DNA from: Flavobacteriales bacterium
GTDB lineage: Bacteria > Bacteroidota > Bacteroidia > CAIKAF01
DNA: 64,000 nucleotides
NCBI GenBank assembly: GCA_025451235.1
Contig: JANWKT010000013.1
Location: 17,317 to 81,316, forward strand
Reading direction: 5' to 3'
In this document: positions 44,795 through 53,871 of the stretch, one piece after another
Layout: every line of letters starts with the position of its first letter
How positions within the stretch are numbered: position 1 is the stretch's first letter
Program-made: the position numbers and the translations under genes
Notes under the pieces: model-generated
Seen by the model: only the letters and a program-made list of their open reading frames with translations
Told to the model about the DNA's origin: nothing
The model's database searches: none

Positions 44795-44820
44795 CATCCC
44801 ACGTTAATATAAATATTACG

Positions 44821-44937
44821 CCGGCTCTAAAAACAATGAATTTCAAGGCGGCCGAAACCGAAAAAGCGGAGTTTACTCTAGTAAATGAGCTTTTAGAGGT
44901 TGAGGACAACGCGGAAATTAGAAGTTTTTAGAGGCGG
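44821..44937 (+). ncRNA. structured 5' leader of icd (possible icd-II-type element)
   Basis: Closing helix P1: CTCTAAAAAC (44825-44834) with GTTTTTAGAG (44924-44933), extended past one mismatch by CCG 44821-44823 with CGG 44935-44937. Inside: AATTTC 44839-44844 with GAAATT 44914-44919; AAAAGC 44862-44867 with GCTTTT 44889-44894; and an apical hairpin GTTTAC 44871-44876 with GTAAAT 44881-44886 (loop TCTA). TTTTAGAG at 44891-44898 is a second, competing partner for CTCTAAAA (44825-44832). I recall a conserved motif called icd-II upstream of icd genes; membership is not verified. The design suggests a switch on icd, with an unknown signal. Confidence 0.7.
44836..44931 (+). CDS. possible 31-codon leader peptide inside the icd leader
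   Basis: ATG 44836 to TAG 44929-44931 encodes [20 protein letters not shown], ending in EIRSF. The composition is protein-like (charged, no rare runs). The frame lies inside the P1 loop, and its stop codon lies in the P1 3' strand, so a translating ribosome would open P1. It may equally be a chance open frame in a structured RNA. Confidence 0.25.
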   Translation: MNFKAAETEKAEFTLVNELLEVEDNAEIRSF

Positions 44938-44957
44938 GCTTAAAAAAACAAAATCAT

Positions 44958-46199
44958 ATGGCAAAAATTAAAGTAGCGAACCCGGTTGTAGAAATGGACG
45001 GCGATGAAATGACCCGTATCATCTGGAAATTTATTAAAGACAAACTCATCCTGCCATATTTGGACGTGGATATTAAATATTATGACCTGGGAGTGGAATA
45101 CCGCGATCAAACGGAAGATAAAGTAACCGTTGAGGCGGCCGAGGCCATTAAAAAATATGGAGTAGGGATTAAATGTGCCACCATTACACCCGACGAGGCC
45201 CGTGTAGAAGAATTTAAATTGAAAAAAATGTGGAAATCGCCCAATGGAACCATTCGTAATATCCTGGATGGTACTGTTTTTCGTGAACCGATCGTGATGA
45301 AGAATGTACCTCGTTTGGTAACCACCTGGGACATGCCAATCGTGGTTGGACGTCATGCTTTTGGTGACCAATATAAGGCAACGGATTTTTTGATCCCTGG
45401 AAAAGGAAAGTTAACCATTAAGTTTGAAGGGGAAGATGGAAAAACCATTGAACACGAAATTTTCCAGTTTACCGGACCAGGTGTGGCCATGGGTATGTAT
45501 AATGTAGAAGAAAGTATTTATGGTTTTGCCCGCAGTTGTATGAATGTGGCTTTACAGAAAAAATGGCCCTTGTATTTAAGCACAAAAAATACCATCCTGA
45601 AAAAATACGACGGAAGGTTCAAAGATATTTTCGAAGAAGTGTACCAAAAAGAATACAAAGCAAAATTTGATGCCGCAGGCATTACTTATGAGCATCGTTT
45701 GATCGATGATATGGTAGCCTCAGCCATGAAATGGAATGGTGGTTTTGTTTGGGCCTGTAAAAACTATGATGGTGATGTTCAATCCGACTCAGTTGCACAA
45801 GGTTTTGGTTCATTGGGATTAATGACCTCTGTATTGGTAACTCCGGATGGAAAGATCATGGAAGCAGAAGCGGCCCATGGAACGGTTACACGCCACTATC
45901 GCGATCATCAGGCAGGCAAAAGGACTTCAACCAATCCCATCGCATCCATTTTTGCATGGACCCGTGGTTTGGAGTTCCGCGGAAAACTAGACAATAACCA
46001 GGAGTTGATCAACTTCTGCCAGGCATTGGAAAAAGTTTGTATTGATGTGGTAGAAAGTGGAAGAATGACCAAGGATTTGGCGGTATGTATCCATGGTAAC
46101 AAAGTGGAACATGGTAAACATTATTTATATACCGAAGAATTTTTAGATGCCATTGATGCACAGTTGAAAGAAGTTTTGGCGAAACAATTGGTGAGCTAA
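44958..46199 (+). CDS. icd: NADP-dependent isocitrate dehydrogenase (eukaryote-like subfamily)
   Basis: 413 residues, the length of the homodimeric eukaryote-like IDH rather than the E. coli type. [19 protein letters not shown] is the N-terminal signature. The substrate loop is [20 protein letters not shown], metal-binding acidic residues are in RLIDDMVA, and HGTVTRHYR is the NADP-type cofactor motif. It oxidises isocitrate to 2-oxoglutarate in the TCA cycle, giving NADPH, in the cytoplasm. Preceded by a long structured leader, and followed by a strong terminator. Confidence 0.97.
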   Translation: MAKIKVANPVVEMDGDEMTRIIWKFIKDKLILPYLDVDIKYYDLGVEYRDQTEDKVTVEAAEAIKKYGVGIKCATITPDEARVEEFKLKKMWKSPNGTIRNILDGTVFREPIVMKNVPRLVTTWDMPIVVGRHAFGDQYKATDFLIPGKGKLTIKFEGEDGKTIEHEIFQFTGPGVAMGMYNVEESIYGFARSCMNVALQKKWPLYLSTKNTILKKYDGRFKDIFEEVYQKEYKAKFDAAGITYEHRLIDDMVASAMKWNGGFVWACKNYDGDVQSDSVAQGFGSLGLMTSVLVTPDGKIMEAEAAHGTVTRHYRDHQAGKRTSTNPIASIFAWTRGLEFRGKLDNNQELINFCQALEKVCIDVVESGRMTKDLAVCIHGNKVEHGKHYLYTEEFLDAIDAQLKEVLAKQLVS

Positions 46200-46224
46200 A
46201 CTTTTTATAAATGATAATTGAAGG

Positions 46225-46252
46225 AAAGACCGGTTTAGCCGGTCTTTTTTTT
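46225..46252 (+). terminator. intrinsic terminator after icd
   Basis: AAAGACCGG (46225-46233) pairs with CCGGTCTTT (46239-46247) around a 5-nt loop, followed by a run of T to 46252. It lies 25 nt after the icd stop. Confidence 0.93.
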
Positions 46253-46338
46253 GCTGTCTTCTCCATTTAGGGTCGCTAAATCGTGTACTGCAACGTACTT
46301 TATTTGCATTTTCCCCGTTATAGGTCTAACTTTCAAGT

Positions 46339-47286
46339 GTGAAAAAGACGTTTGTTATATGGCAGTTTGTTCTCCTATTTTTGGTATTGTGCTCATATAC
46401 CTATTCCCAAACAGACCGTATCATCAATATTCATTTATCTAAAGACATGGAACCTATTTCGGGAACCATGAACTTTATCATTGACCCGATTGATTCTGCT
46501 GTATTGGGATATGGTTTTACCGATAAAGAAGGGCGCTGCAGTTTCTCACTATCCAGGTCTTTAAAATCAAGAAAATTTTTATTCAAAGTATTTGGGATGG
46601 GATATAAGAGCACCATGATGGAAATCGACCATTGGCAGTCTGAAAGGGTGTATTACCTTCCATGGGAATATGAGACCACTCGTTTGCTAACAGTGTATGT
46701 ACATAAAAATGGACCTTTGATGGTGCACGACAATCCGGTTCTGGATAGTATTCCATTTGTTTACTACCGGCGATATTGTGATACTGCAAATTATTATGCG
46801 GAAGTTTCGTCGAAAGCATTTGAAAGATATCAAATGGATAGGCTCAACTTCGAAAAGGAAATGGCTTGGATAGACTCCGCAAAAAAGGCAAGTCCCGAAT
46901 TAAGCTTCCTGTATCCTCAAATACCGGCTCCACCCGAATGGCTGGTTCAGGAAGAACTTTGCACGTCTGTTTGTGAGCATTTTTGGATAGAAGGTGGTTG
47001 GGAAAGATTCTATGAACCCTTTAAAAAGAGCATTTCATTTCAAACGACCTTGCGTAATAACAAGAAACTCCGGGTTTATTTTAGTTTTGATTCGAACGAG
47101 GAACCATTTGTTGAGAGAATAGTGGTTTGTAACAAAAAGCTTAGGAGAATCAAATCGTTGACCCGTTTTTGCAAAAAATTTGAAGAAGAAAAAATGAAAT
47201 GGCACCTAATTAAACTGAATGGAAGATCTGCCAAATTGAACAATGAGATGGAATTCTATATCGACTTTATTTATGAGAAGCATTAG
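46339..47286 (+). CDS. secreted protein with carboxypeptidase-regulatory-like N terminus
   Basis: 315 residues starting at GTG 46339, with an immediate signal peptide (MKKTFVIWQFVLLFLVLCSYTYSQ). The first 100 mature residues look like a CarboxypepD_reg-like beta-sandwich (AVLGYGFTDKEGRCSFSLS). The rest is rich in charged and aromatic residues (WERFYEPFKKSISFQTTLRN) and ends EFYIDFIYEKH; a TonB-like C-terminal domain is possible but unclear. No known family is certain. The 3' end overlaps that of the converging EamA gene by 20 nt. Confidence 0.72.
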   Translation: MKKTFVIWQFVLLFLVLCSYTYSQTDRIINIHLSKDMEPISGTMNFIIDPIDSAVLGYGFTDKEGRCSFSLSRSLKSRKFLFKVFGMGYKSTMMEIDHWQSERVYYLPWEYETTRLLTVYVHKNGPLMVHDNPVLDSIPFVYYRRYCDTANYYAEVSSKAFERYQMDRLNFEKEMAWIDSAKKASPELSFLYPQIPAPPEWLVQEELCTSVCEHFWIEGGWERFYEPFKKSISFQTTLRNNKKLRVYFSFDSNEEPFVERIVVCNKKLRRIKSLTRFCKKFEEEKMKWHLIKLNGRSAKLNNEMEFYIDFIYEKH

Positions 47287-48172
47287 CTTTATTCTTCCTG
47301 CTTACCATAAATACCCCAGTAAATATCATCGCGGCACAACCCACTAATACCCAGGTAATGGAATCTTTTCCCAACCAAACACTATGTACCGTGGCAATAA
47401 TAGGCTGGATATAAATAAAAATACCCACTACTGAGCTGTCTACATGCTTCAACGCATATATATTAAAGAGATAAGCGATAAAAGTAACTCCTACGATCAC
47501 AAAGCCCACTTTCCAATAAATATCGGGCCTGAAGGTTTCCCATTGAATTTCGCTTGCCTGGTTAAACCCAAAAGGCAGAACGAATAATAAACCAAACGTA
47601 AATACCCAGGTGATCACGGTTAAAGGTTTGTATTTCCTCATCAATGGTTTGGCAAAGAGAAAATAGATGGCGTAAGAGATCGCATTGAGAATAATAAAAA
47701 TATTCCCCAGCCATGTTTTTGAGGAAAGGTCCATACTTCCTTTACTATATACAATAATGGCAATGGCACCGCAAGCTCCCAGCATGGTACCCACTATTTT
47801 TAACCAGGTAAGTTTTTCTCTTGAAAAAATCACCCCAATGATCAATATAGTGATCGGTGTAACCGACATGAGGATACTTCCATTAATAGGGGTAGATAAA
47901 TTGAGTCCTTCAAAAAATAACAATTGGTTAACCGCCACGCCAAATAATCCTCCAGCGGCAAATAAAGGAAAGTCCTTTGTTTTTATTTTTTCGTAACCAG
48001 TGATGAGCAACAATATCCAAAACATGAGGGTAGCTCCAATGGCCCTGACCAATACAAAGCCGGAAGGTTTAATAAATTCCGGCATGACATCTTTGGCAAT
48101 TACAAAATTGATCCCATAGATGGCATTTACAATAAATAATGCTAAAAAAGGGACGAGTAGGGGCTTTTTCAT
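47267..48172 (-). CDS. EamA/DMT-family membrane transporter
   Basis: 301 residues with ten hydrophobic segments in two repeats. NAIYGINFVIAKDVMP opens the first, and YAIYFLFAKPLMRKYKPLTV the second; GCAAMIFTGVFMVSRKNK is the C terminus. Distinct in sequence from the EamA protein at 29 kb. Substrate unknown. The 3' end overlaps the converging gene by 20 nt; the 5' end is divergent from the bile-acid-symporter-family gene. Confidence 0.9.
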   Translation of the reverse strand: MKKPLLVPFLALFIVNAIYGINFVIAKDVMPEFIKPSGFVLVRAIGATLMFWILLLITGYEKIKTKDFPLFAAGGLFGVAVNQLLFFEGLNLSTPINGSILMSVTPITILIIGVIFSREKLTWLKIVGTMLGACGAIAIIVYSKGSMDLSSKTWLGNIFIILNAISYAIYFLFAKPLMRKYKPLTVITWVFTFGLLFVLPFGFNQASEIQWETFRPDIYWKVGFVIVGVTFIAYLFNIYALKHVDSSVVGIFIYIQPIIATVHSVWLGKDSITWVLVGCAAMIFTGVFMVSRKNKANASHK

Positions 48173-48206
48173 TTTTTTATAAGCAATGTATCCGGCTCAT
48201 GCCGAA

Positions 48207-48214
48207 TAGTTTTG
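48207..48214 (+). promoter_or_regulatory. -7 promoter box that fixes the start of the symporter gene
   Basis: TAGTTTTG, a perfect TAnnTTTG. It lies downstream of candidate starts at 48139 and 48199, so translation must begin later; GTG 48256 fits. Confidence 0.55.
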
Positions 48215-48255
48215 CTATTATTGTGACGACAAAATTACAGAATAAATTTCTGCTT

Positions 48256-49167
48256 GTGTTAGAGACAACCTTTTTTTCCACCATACTTCTTCCAGTTTCG
48301 TTGGCATTTATTATGTTGGGTATGGGCTTGTCGTTAACTCGTAAAGACTTTGCAAATATATTTTTACGTCCTAAGGCCGTATTGGTAGGATTGGCTGCAC
48401 AAATGCTTGCCCTTCCCGTCATTGCTTTTTCCATTGCCTGGATCTTTCCAGTTCCTAATGAAATCAAGGTGGGATTATTCCTCATCGCTATTTGCCCGGG
48501 AGGTGCTACCAGTAATTTGCTGAATTATTTATTGAATGGGAACCTGGCCCTTTGTGTTTCTCTTACTACTATCAATAGTTTTATTACACAAGCCTCTATT
48601 CCATTATTGCTCAACCTTGCTTTGCGATTTTTTATGCATAGCGAAGCGGATGTTCAACTCTCGTTTGTAGAAACCCTGAAGCATATTGTTTTGATCACCC
48701 TGGTTCCGGTAATAGTTGGGATCGTCATCGCCCATTATTATCCTAGGTTTTCTGAAAAAACCAGAAAACCGATGAAACAGGTGATGCCCGCCTTGATGGC
48801 CATTGCATTGTTAGGTGCCATCATTTTGGAAAAGAAAGACCATGTGGTAGAAATGACCACCAGCGATTATATCACCATTGTACCTATGGCCCTTCTATTA
48901 AATGCGGGTGCCTTGTTTGCAGGATATTATATCGCAAAATGGTCGAAGCTGAGCAAGAAATCCTCCGTGACTATCAGTCTTGAAGTGGGCCTGCACAATA
49001 CTGTACTTGCCATTTATATTGCCACAGCTTTATTAAAGAGTCCTACCATGGCTTTACCCGCCATTATATATGCCATGTTCACCTTCTTTACCAGTGCTGC
49101 TTTTGGGATCTGGAAATCGGGAGTAAAGGTTCCGGTGAAGTCTTTGTTTACCGGCAAAAAAGAGTAA
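48256..49167 (+). CDS. bile acid:sodium symporter (BASS) family transporter
   Basis: 303 residues from the GTG at 48256 (MLETTFFSTILLPVSLAFIM). Upstream in-frame starts at 48139 and 48199 precede the promoter box and would add a non-family tail. Nine to ten TM segments; FLIAICPGGATSNLLNYLLNG, with the conserved PGG and asparagines, and VSLTTINSFIT match the BASS sodium-binding region. ISLEVGLHNTVLAI is the second conserved motif. It probably imports an organic anion with sodium; the substrate may be a keto acid rather than a bile acid. Confidence 0.88.
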   Translation: MLETTFFSTILLPVSLAFIMLGMGLSLTRKDFANIFLRPKAVLVGLAAQMLALPVIAFSIAWIFPVPNEIKVGLFLIAICPGGATSNLLNYLLNGNLALCVSLTTINSFITQASIPLLLNLALRFFMHSEADVQLSFVETLKHIVLITLVPVIVGIVIAHYYPRFSEKTRKPMKQVMPALMAIALLGAIILEKKDHVVEMTTSDYITIVPMALLLNAGALFAGYYIAKWSKLSKKSSVTISLEVGLHNTVLAIYIATALLKSPTMALPAIIYAMFTFFTSAAFGIWKSGVKVPVKSLFTGKKE

Positions 49168-49193
49168 GTTTTACTCATTTTTAGGGGAAAATG

Positions 49194-49224
49194 GGCCATT
49201 TTTAGCCCGTTTTGGCCATTTTTT
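49194..49224 (+). terminator. weak intrinsic terminator after the symporter gene
   Basis: GGCCA (49194-49198) pairs with TGGCC (49213-49217), followed by a T run (49219-49224). A competing GGGC/GCCC pairing uses the same bases. The stem is short. Confidence 0.5.
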
Positions 49225-49268
49225 AAGGATTTTGTTGATAAAATTCAACCTTCGTATTGTTATTTATC

Positions 49269-49276
49269 TACTTTTG
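49269..49276 (+). promoter_or_regulatory. -7 promoter box of accB-accC
   Basis: TACTTTTG, a perfect TAnnTTTG, 25 nt before the accB ATG at 49302. Confidence 0.6.
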
Positions 49277-49301
49277 AACCCTGGTTTTAAACCCCAAAAA
49301 T

Positions 49302-49796
49302 ATGGATATTAAAGAAATTCAAGACCTTATTAAGTTTGTAGCTAAAAGCGGTGTGTCGGAAGTTGAGCTGGAAACCAAAGGTGTAAAGATTAGAATATGT
49401 ACAGGGAAAGAAGTGGCTTATGTTCAACAACAGGTGGTAACACCCCAGGTGGTAACCGCCCCGCAGGTAGTTAACCAAGCACCGGTTAACCAAACCAATA
49501 CGAATCCTACCACTACCAATAATCAGCCTGCTAACACGGGTGCTGATGATTCAAAATATATTACCATCAAATCTCCGATGATCGGAACTTTTTATCGTCG
49601 TCAATCACCCGACAAACCTTTATTGGTGAATGTAGGTGATGAGATTAAACCAGGTCATACTTTATGTATTATCGAAGCCATGAAACTATTCAATGATATT
49701 GAATCGGAAATTTCGGGTAAGGTTGTAAAAGTATTGGTGGATGATGCTTCTCCGGTTGAATATGATCAACCTCTATTTTTAATTGACCCTGCTTAA
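49302..49796 (+). CDS. accB: biotin carboxyl carrier protein of acetyl-CoA carboxylase
   Basis: 164 residues. The C-terminal biotinyl domain has the modified Lys128 in IIEAMKLFNDIESE. A proline/threonine/asparagine-rich linker (about 44-80, with repeated QVV) joins it to the N-terminal helical part. It carries carboxybiotin between the biotin carboxylase and carboxyltransferase in the first step of fatty acid synthesis. It starts the operon with accC, 41 nt downstream. Confidence 0.96.
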   Translation: MDIKEIQDLIKFVAKSGVSEVELETKGVKIRICTGKEVAYVQQQVVTPQVVTAPQVVNQAPVNQTNTNPTTTNNQPANTGADDSKYITIKSPMIGTFYRRQSPDKPLLVNVGDEIKPGHTLCIIEAMKLFNDIESEISGKVVKVLVDDASPVEYDQPLFLIDPA

Positions 49797-49837
49797 TCTG
49801 GCAGAATAGAATGTTTTAATTTAACAGCTGATACAGT

Positions 49838-51175
49838 ATGTTCAAAAAAATATTGATAGCCAATCGAGGAGAAATTGCTTTGCGTGTTATTAGAACATGT
49901 AAAGAGATGGGCATTAAAACAGTGGCGGTTTATTCAACGGCAGATCGGGATAGTTTACATGTTCGTTTTGCCGATGAGGCAGTTTGTATAGGTCCTCCAC
50001 CAAGTAAGGAATCTTACCTAAGCATGAAAAATATTATTTCTGCTGCGGAAATTACCAATGCAGATGCCATACATCCGGGTTATGGTTTCTTGTCGGAAAA
50101 TTCAAAATTTTCAAGGATATGTCAGGAACATGGGATCAAATTTATTGGACCAACCCCTGAGATGATCGACTCTATGGGCGATAAAGCCAATGCAAAAGCA
50201 ACCATGATCAAAGCCGGTGTGCCTTGTGTTCCCGGATCTGAGGGGTTGTTGGATGACTTGAAGCAGGCTAAAAAAACCGCCAAAGAAATAGGATTCCCGG
50301 TGATCATTAAAGCAACTGCCGGTGGTGGTGGAAAAGGAATGCGAATCATTTGGAAAGATAGTGAACTGGAAGAAAACTGGGATAAAGCCCGCCAGGAAGC
50401 GGCCGCTTCATTCGGGAATGATGGGATGTATATGGAAAAATTCATCGAAGAACCGCGCCATATTGAAATCCAGATAGCCGGAGACCAGTTTGGAAAGGTT
50501 TGTCATTTGTCGGAAAGGGATTGTTCCATACAACGCAGACACCAGAAACTGGTAGAAGAAACCCCTTCTCCTTTTATGACGGATAAATTGAGAGATGCCA
50601 TGGGAAAAGCTGCTATTAAAGCAGGAGAGGCGATTAGCTATGAGGGGGTAGGTACCATTGAGTTCCTGGTTGATAAGAACCGGAACTTCTATTTTATGGA
50701 AATGAATACAAGGATACAGGTAGAACATCCGATCACCGAAGAAGTAATTAATTACGACCTGATCAAAGAACAAATAAAAATTGCGGCCGGCATTCCAATC
50801 AGTGGTAAAAACTATGTTCCCCAAATGTGTGCCATTGAATGCAGGATCAATGCTGAAGATCCATATAACGATTTCCGCCCTTCACCAGGTAAGATCACTC
50901 ATTATCATTCGCCGGGAGGTCATGGGGTAAGGGTTGATACCCACGCTTATGCCGGGTATATCATTCCTCCTTATTATGACAGCATGATCGGAAAGTTGAT
51001 CGTGGTACACCAAACCAGAGAAGAAGCTATTGATACCATGTTGAGAGCCTTGCAGGAATATGTGATCGAAGGAATAAAGACTACCATCCCTTTTCATATT
51101 CAATTGATGCAAAACGAAAGCTTCAGGAAAGGAAAGTATACCACTAAATTCATGGAGACTTTTGTATTAAAATAA
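49838..51175 (+). CDS. accC: biotin carboxylase subunit of acetyl-CoA carboxylase
   Basis: 445 residues, the standard length. [13 protein letters not shown] is the N-terminal signature; the ATP-grasp glycine loop is [13 protein letters not shown] (about residue 155); and the catalytic region is [16 protein letters not shown] (about 285). It carboxylates biotin on AccB using ATP and bicarbonate. Second gene of the accBC operon, followed by a terminator. Confidence 0.97.
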   Translation: MFKKILIANRGEIALRVIRTCKEMGIKTVAVYSTADRDSLHVRFADEAVCIGPPPSKESYLSMKNIISAAEITNADAIHPGYGFLSENSKFSRICQEHGIKFIGPTPEMIDSMGDKANAKATMIKAGVPCVPGSEGLLDDLKQAKKTAKEIGFPVIIKATAGGGGKGMRIIWKDSELEENWDKARQEAAASFGNDGMYMEKFIEEPRHIEIQIAGDQFGKVCHLSERDCSIQRRHQKLVEETPSPFMTDKLRDAMGKAAIKAGEAISYEGVGTIEFLVDKNRNFYFMEMNTRIQVEHPITEEVINYDLIKEQIKIAAGIPISGKNYVPQMCAIECRINAEDPYNDFRPSPGKITHYHSPGGHGVRVDTHAYAGYIIPPYYDSMIGKLIVVHQTREEAIDTMLRALQEYVIEGIKTTIPFHIQLMQNESFRKGKYTTKFMETFVLK

Positions 51176-51198
51176 AGACAATATTTATAAAAACAGGG

Positions 51199-51225
51199 AA
51201 GGGGGCTGAATGTCCCCTTTTTTTT
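51199..51225 (+). terminator. intrinsic terminator after accC
   Basis: AAGGGG (51199-51204) pairs with CCCCTT (51214-51219) around a 9-nt loop, followed by a T run to 51225. It lies just before the stop of the converging lipoprotein gene. Confidence 0.85.
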
Positions 51226-51228
51226 GCC

Positions 51229-51708
51229 TTATAATTTATAAGTTCCCTTGTATCGAATATCCAGGTCAATGAACACGGAAGACATGGGGTTTACCGATAG
51301 ATTTTGTGCCCCGATAACAAAGTAGGGTTGTTTGGCATTTAAAATGTCTTTAATTAACTGGCAAGATACCGACCCGCTTTTTTCACTTTCATTGACTCCG
51401 AGTGTTACATTGATCACATCTTCATCGCTAGGGGATTCTATGCCATCAGCAAATTGGTCGGCCGAAACATATATTTTCACGGTGGCCACAAAAGCATTGT
51501 TTTTGCGAACTTTATAATTAATGGAGATCTCTTCAAAGGTTACTTCATGCTCCAGGATAAAAGCAGGAGTTTCAAATACAGCTTCTACATATACACCATA
51601 GGTATTGGGAAGCTCAATGGTATTGTCTTCGGAGCTGAGGTCGAATCCACAACCTCCTATCCCGATGGCTAGAAGTGCTGCTAACAAAATTTTGCTGATT
51701 TTTCTCAT
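51229..51708 (-). CDS. small lipoprotein of unknown function
   Basis: 159 residues. Lipobox LAIGIGGCGF gives Cys20. The mature part is all-beta (FEEISINYKVRKNNAFVATV, FIDLDIRYKG) and acidic. I do not recognise the family. It lies 37 nt after the response-regulator gene, so it may be part of that operon or a target of the system. Confidence 0.75.
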   Translation of the reverse strand: MRKISKILLAALLAIGIGGCGFDLSSEDNTIELPNTYGVYVEAVFETPAFILEHEVTFEEISINYKVRKNNAFVATVKIYVSADQFADGIESPSDEDVINVTLGVNESEKSGSVSCQLIKDILNAKQPYFVIGAQNLSVNPMSSVFIDLDIRYKGTYKL

Positions 51709-51745
51709 CGTTGTAATTTTAGTCGTTATAACAGCCCGAAAAAAA

Positions 51746-52453
51746 TTAGTTAGGAATGATCATTTTAAAACCAATTCCGTGTACTACTTGTATTTTTACA
51801 TTCTCGTCCAAACTTAGGTATTTTCTCAACTTCGAAATAAATACATCCATGCTCCGCCCGGTAAAGTAATCATCCTTGCCCCATACGGATTTTAACAATA
51901 CTTCTCTGGTAATGATTTGGTTTTTATGAAGGCATAAAAGACGGAGAAGGTTGGCTTCTCTTTCGGTAAGCCTTTTAATATCATCTCCCAGAATAAGGCA
52001 ATATTCTTTGTAATTGAAAGTGTATTTCCCAATAGGGAACACGTCTTTATCGGCACCATCGTTATCAAGGGTCCCCGTTCTTTTAAGCAGGTTTTCTACC
52101 CTTAATAGAAATTCTTCCGTTGAAAAAGGTTTTGTAATGTAATCATCTGCACCTATTTTCAAACCTTTGATCTTATCATCCGATAATGATTTGGCAGATA
52201 AGAAAATAATGGGTACGGATGCATCTACTTTCCTGATAAACTCAGCCACCTCGAAACCATCCTTATTGGGGAGCATGATATCAAGTATACAAAGCTGAAA
52301 AGAATCAGTCCCAAATTTTTGAATTGCATCATCACCATCCATGCAATGTTTTACGGTATAACCTTTTTCTTCGAGTACTTCTTTTACAACGAAGCCAAGG
52401 TTCATATCGTCTTCTACATATAAGATATTAATATTTTTTTTCTCTTCTGTCAT
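51746..52453 (-). CDS. OmpR-family response regulator
   Basis: 235 residues. The receiver domain has the acidic pair in LYVEDDMNLG, phospho-acceptor Asp58 in CILDIMLPNKDG, and Lys in DYITKPF. The C-terminal winged helix reads LTEREANLLRLLCLHKNQII and GRSMDVFISKLRKYL, typical of OmpR/PhoB. It is activated by the adjacent histidine kinase, with which it overlaps by 4 nt. Resembles RprY of Bacteroides in type. Targets unknown. Confidence 0.95.
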   Translation of the reverse strand: MTEEKKNINILYVEDDMNLGFVVKEVLEEKGYTVKHCMDGDDAIQKFGTDSFQLCILDIMLPNKDGFEVAEFIRKVDASVPIIFLSAKSLSDDKIKGLKIGADDYITKPFSTEEFLLRVENLLKRTGTLDNDGADKDVFPIGKYTFNYKEYCLILGDDIKRLTEREANLLRLLCLHKNQIITREVLLKSVWGKDDYFTGRSMDVFISKLRKYLSLDENVKIQVVHGIGFKMIIPN

Positions 52454-53730
52454 GAATGGTAGGTTTTTAAATAAATAGTAAAGGTTGATCCTTTCCCAGG
52501 GATGCTTTGTAGATAGATCTTTCCGTCATGCGATTCAACTATCTTTTTTACATAGCTTAGCCCCAGACCAAATCCTTTTACATTATGCACGTTCCCGGTA
52601 GGTACTCTAAAGAACTTTTCGAAGATATGTTTTTGGGCCTCTCTCGGAATTCCAATCCCATGATCCTCAATTTCAACGACTAATTTACTCTTTTTATTAG
52701 AAGTTCTTATACTCAGATAGGGATTTTCCTTGGAATACTTGAGGGCATTATCCACCAGGTTATAAATAACATTTACAAAATGATCCTTGTCTCCTTCCAC
52801 TATAGACTCTTTGGCATCAAGGTGTATATCCAATTTACATTTCGCATTTTCGATCCTTACCATCATATTTTCAGTAATGGCAGCTATCATTTCATTAAAA
52901 TCGAAACGTTCCTTTTTTAACTTGTTTTTCACATTATCCACCATCGCAATTTTCAGGATCCGTTCTACCTGACCCTTTAAGCGGTTGGTTTCATCCCTGA
53001 TAATATTGGCATAGGTGGTCACTTTTTCGGGATTGGACGAAATATTCCCTCTGATGAGGGCATCGCTGCTTACCTGTATGGTGGCGATAGGTGTCTTGAA
53101 CTCATGCGTCATGTTATTGATAAAATCTGTTTTCATTTCGGAGAGCTTCTTTTGCTTGAAGATCACAAAAACGATATAAACAAAGAACCCGATCACAATG
53201 AGGATACCTATGCTGGAATAGATCATCACGCCCAATTGCCGGGCGATATAGACATTTTTGGTAGGAAAATAAACGGCAAATTTATGGCTATCAGGGGCCA
53301 TTTTTATCTTGGGAAAATTGATCTGCTCCACTTTCTCCAGGTTATTTTTATGCCGCCAACTGTAGCTTCGCCACTGAACCGAATCTAAAAAACAATCATA
53401 TACCGCAAACTGAAAGTCAAGATCAATATTGTAACGGCCAAATTGGAGTACCAGTAGATTTTGTAGGTGATCTGGATCGGCGGTTCCTGCCACATTTACT
53501 AAAAAATAATTTCCAGATACCTGTTGCACCGGGTCCAAAATGCTAAGCGTATCATTGTTGAACAAATTGATCTGGCTGGCCACTGAATTTAAAGCCAGGT
53601 TGACCCGGTTGTTGAATTGCTCATCCGTGAGCATATAAGATCTCCTTACCCAATAAATCTGTAACCATACCAATGCAGCAAGGGTCATGGTTACGAGGAT
53701 TACAATAATTCTAATGGTCCTGGACGTCAC
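52450..53730 (-). CDS. membrane histidine kinase partner of the response regulator
   Basis: 426 residues starting at GTG 53730. TM1 is at about 7-27 and TM2 at about 168-192, with a periplasmic sensing domain of about 140 residues between them. There is no obvious HAMP domain. The H box has His209 in FINNMTHEFKTPIA. The ATPase domain has VIYNLVDNALKYSK (N box), EDHGIGIP (G1), FEKFFRV (F) and GFGLGLSYV (G2). It senses an unknown envelope signal and phosphorylates the regulator. Resembles RprX. Confidence 0.94.
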   Translation of the reverse strand: MTSRTIRIIVILVTMTLAALVWLQIYWVRRSYMLTDEQFNNRVNLALNSVASQINLFNNDTLSILDPVQQVSGNYFLVNVAGTADPDHLQNLLVLQFGRYNIDLDFQFAVYDCFLDSVQWRSYSWRHKNNLEKVEQINFPKIKMAPDSHKFAVYFPTKNVYIARQLGVMIYSSIGILIVIGFFVYIVFVIFKQKKLSEMKTDFINNMTHEFKTPIATIQVSSDALIRGNISSNPEKVTTYANIIRDETNRLKGQVERILKIAMVDNVKNKLKKERFDFNEMIAAITENMMVRIENAKCKLDIHLDAKESIVEGDKDHFVNVIYNLVDNALKYSKENPYLSIRTSNKKSKLVVEIEDHGIGIPREAQKHIFEKFFRVPTGNVHNVKGFGLGLSYVKKIVESHDGKIYLQSIPGKGSTFTIYLKTYHS

Positions 53731-53750
53731 CTAATTCAATGGTTTGGGAG

Positions 53751-53758
53751 CAAAGCTA
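53751..53758 (-). promoter_or_regulatory. -7 promoter box of the two-component operon
   Basis: Minus-strand TAGCTTTG, a perfect TAnnTTTG. It lies 20 nt before the GTG at 53730 and supports that start. Confidence 0.6.
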
Positions 53759-53871
53759 CTACTAAATTCACGATTGTATGGTGTGGGATATACGATTAAC
53801 AGCCTATTAACGCTCTAAGCCCCCATCTTCAAATCTAATGATCCATTTTATTACCCCATGACATGGAGGGC

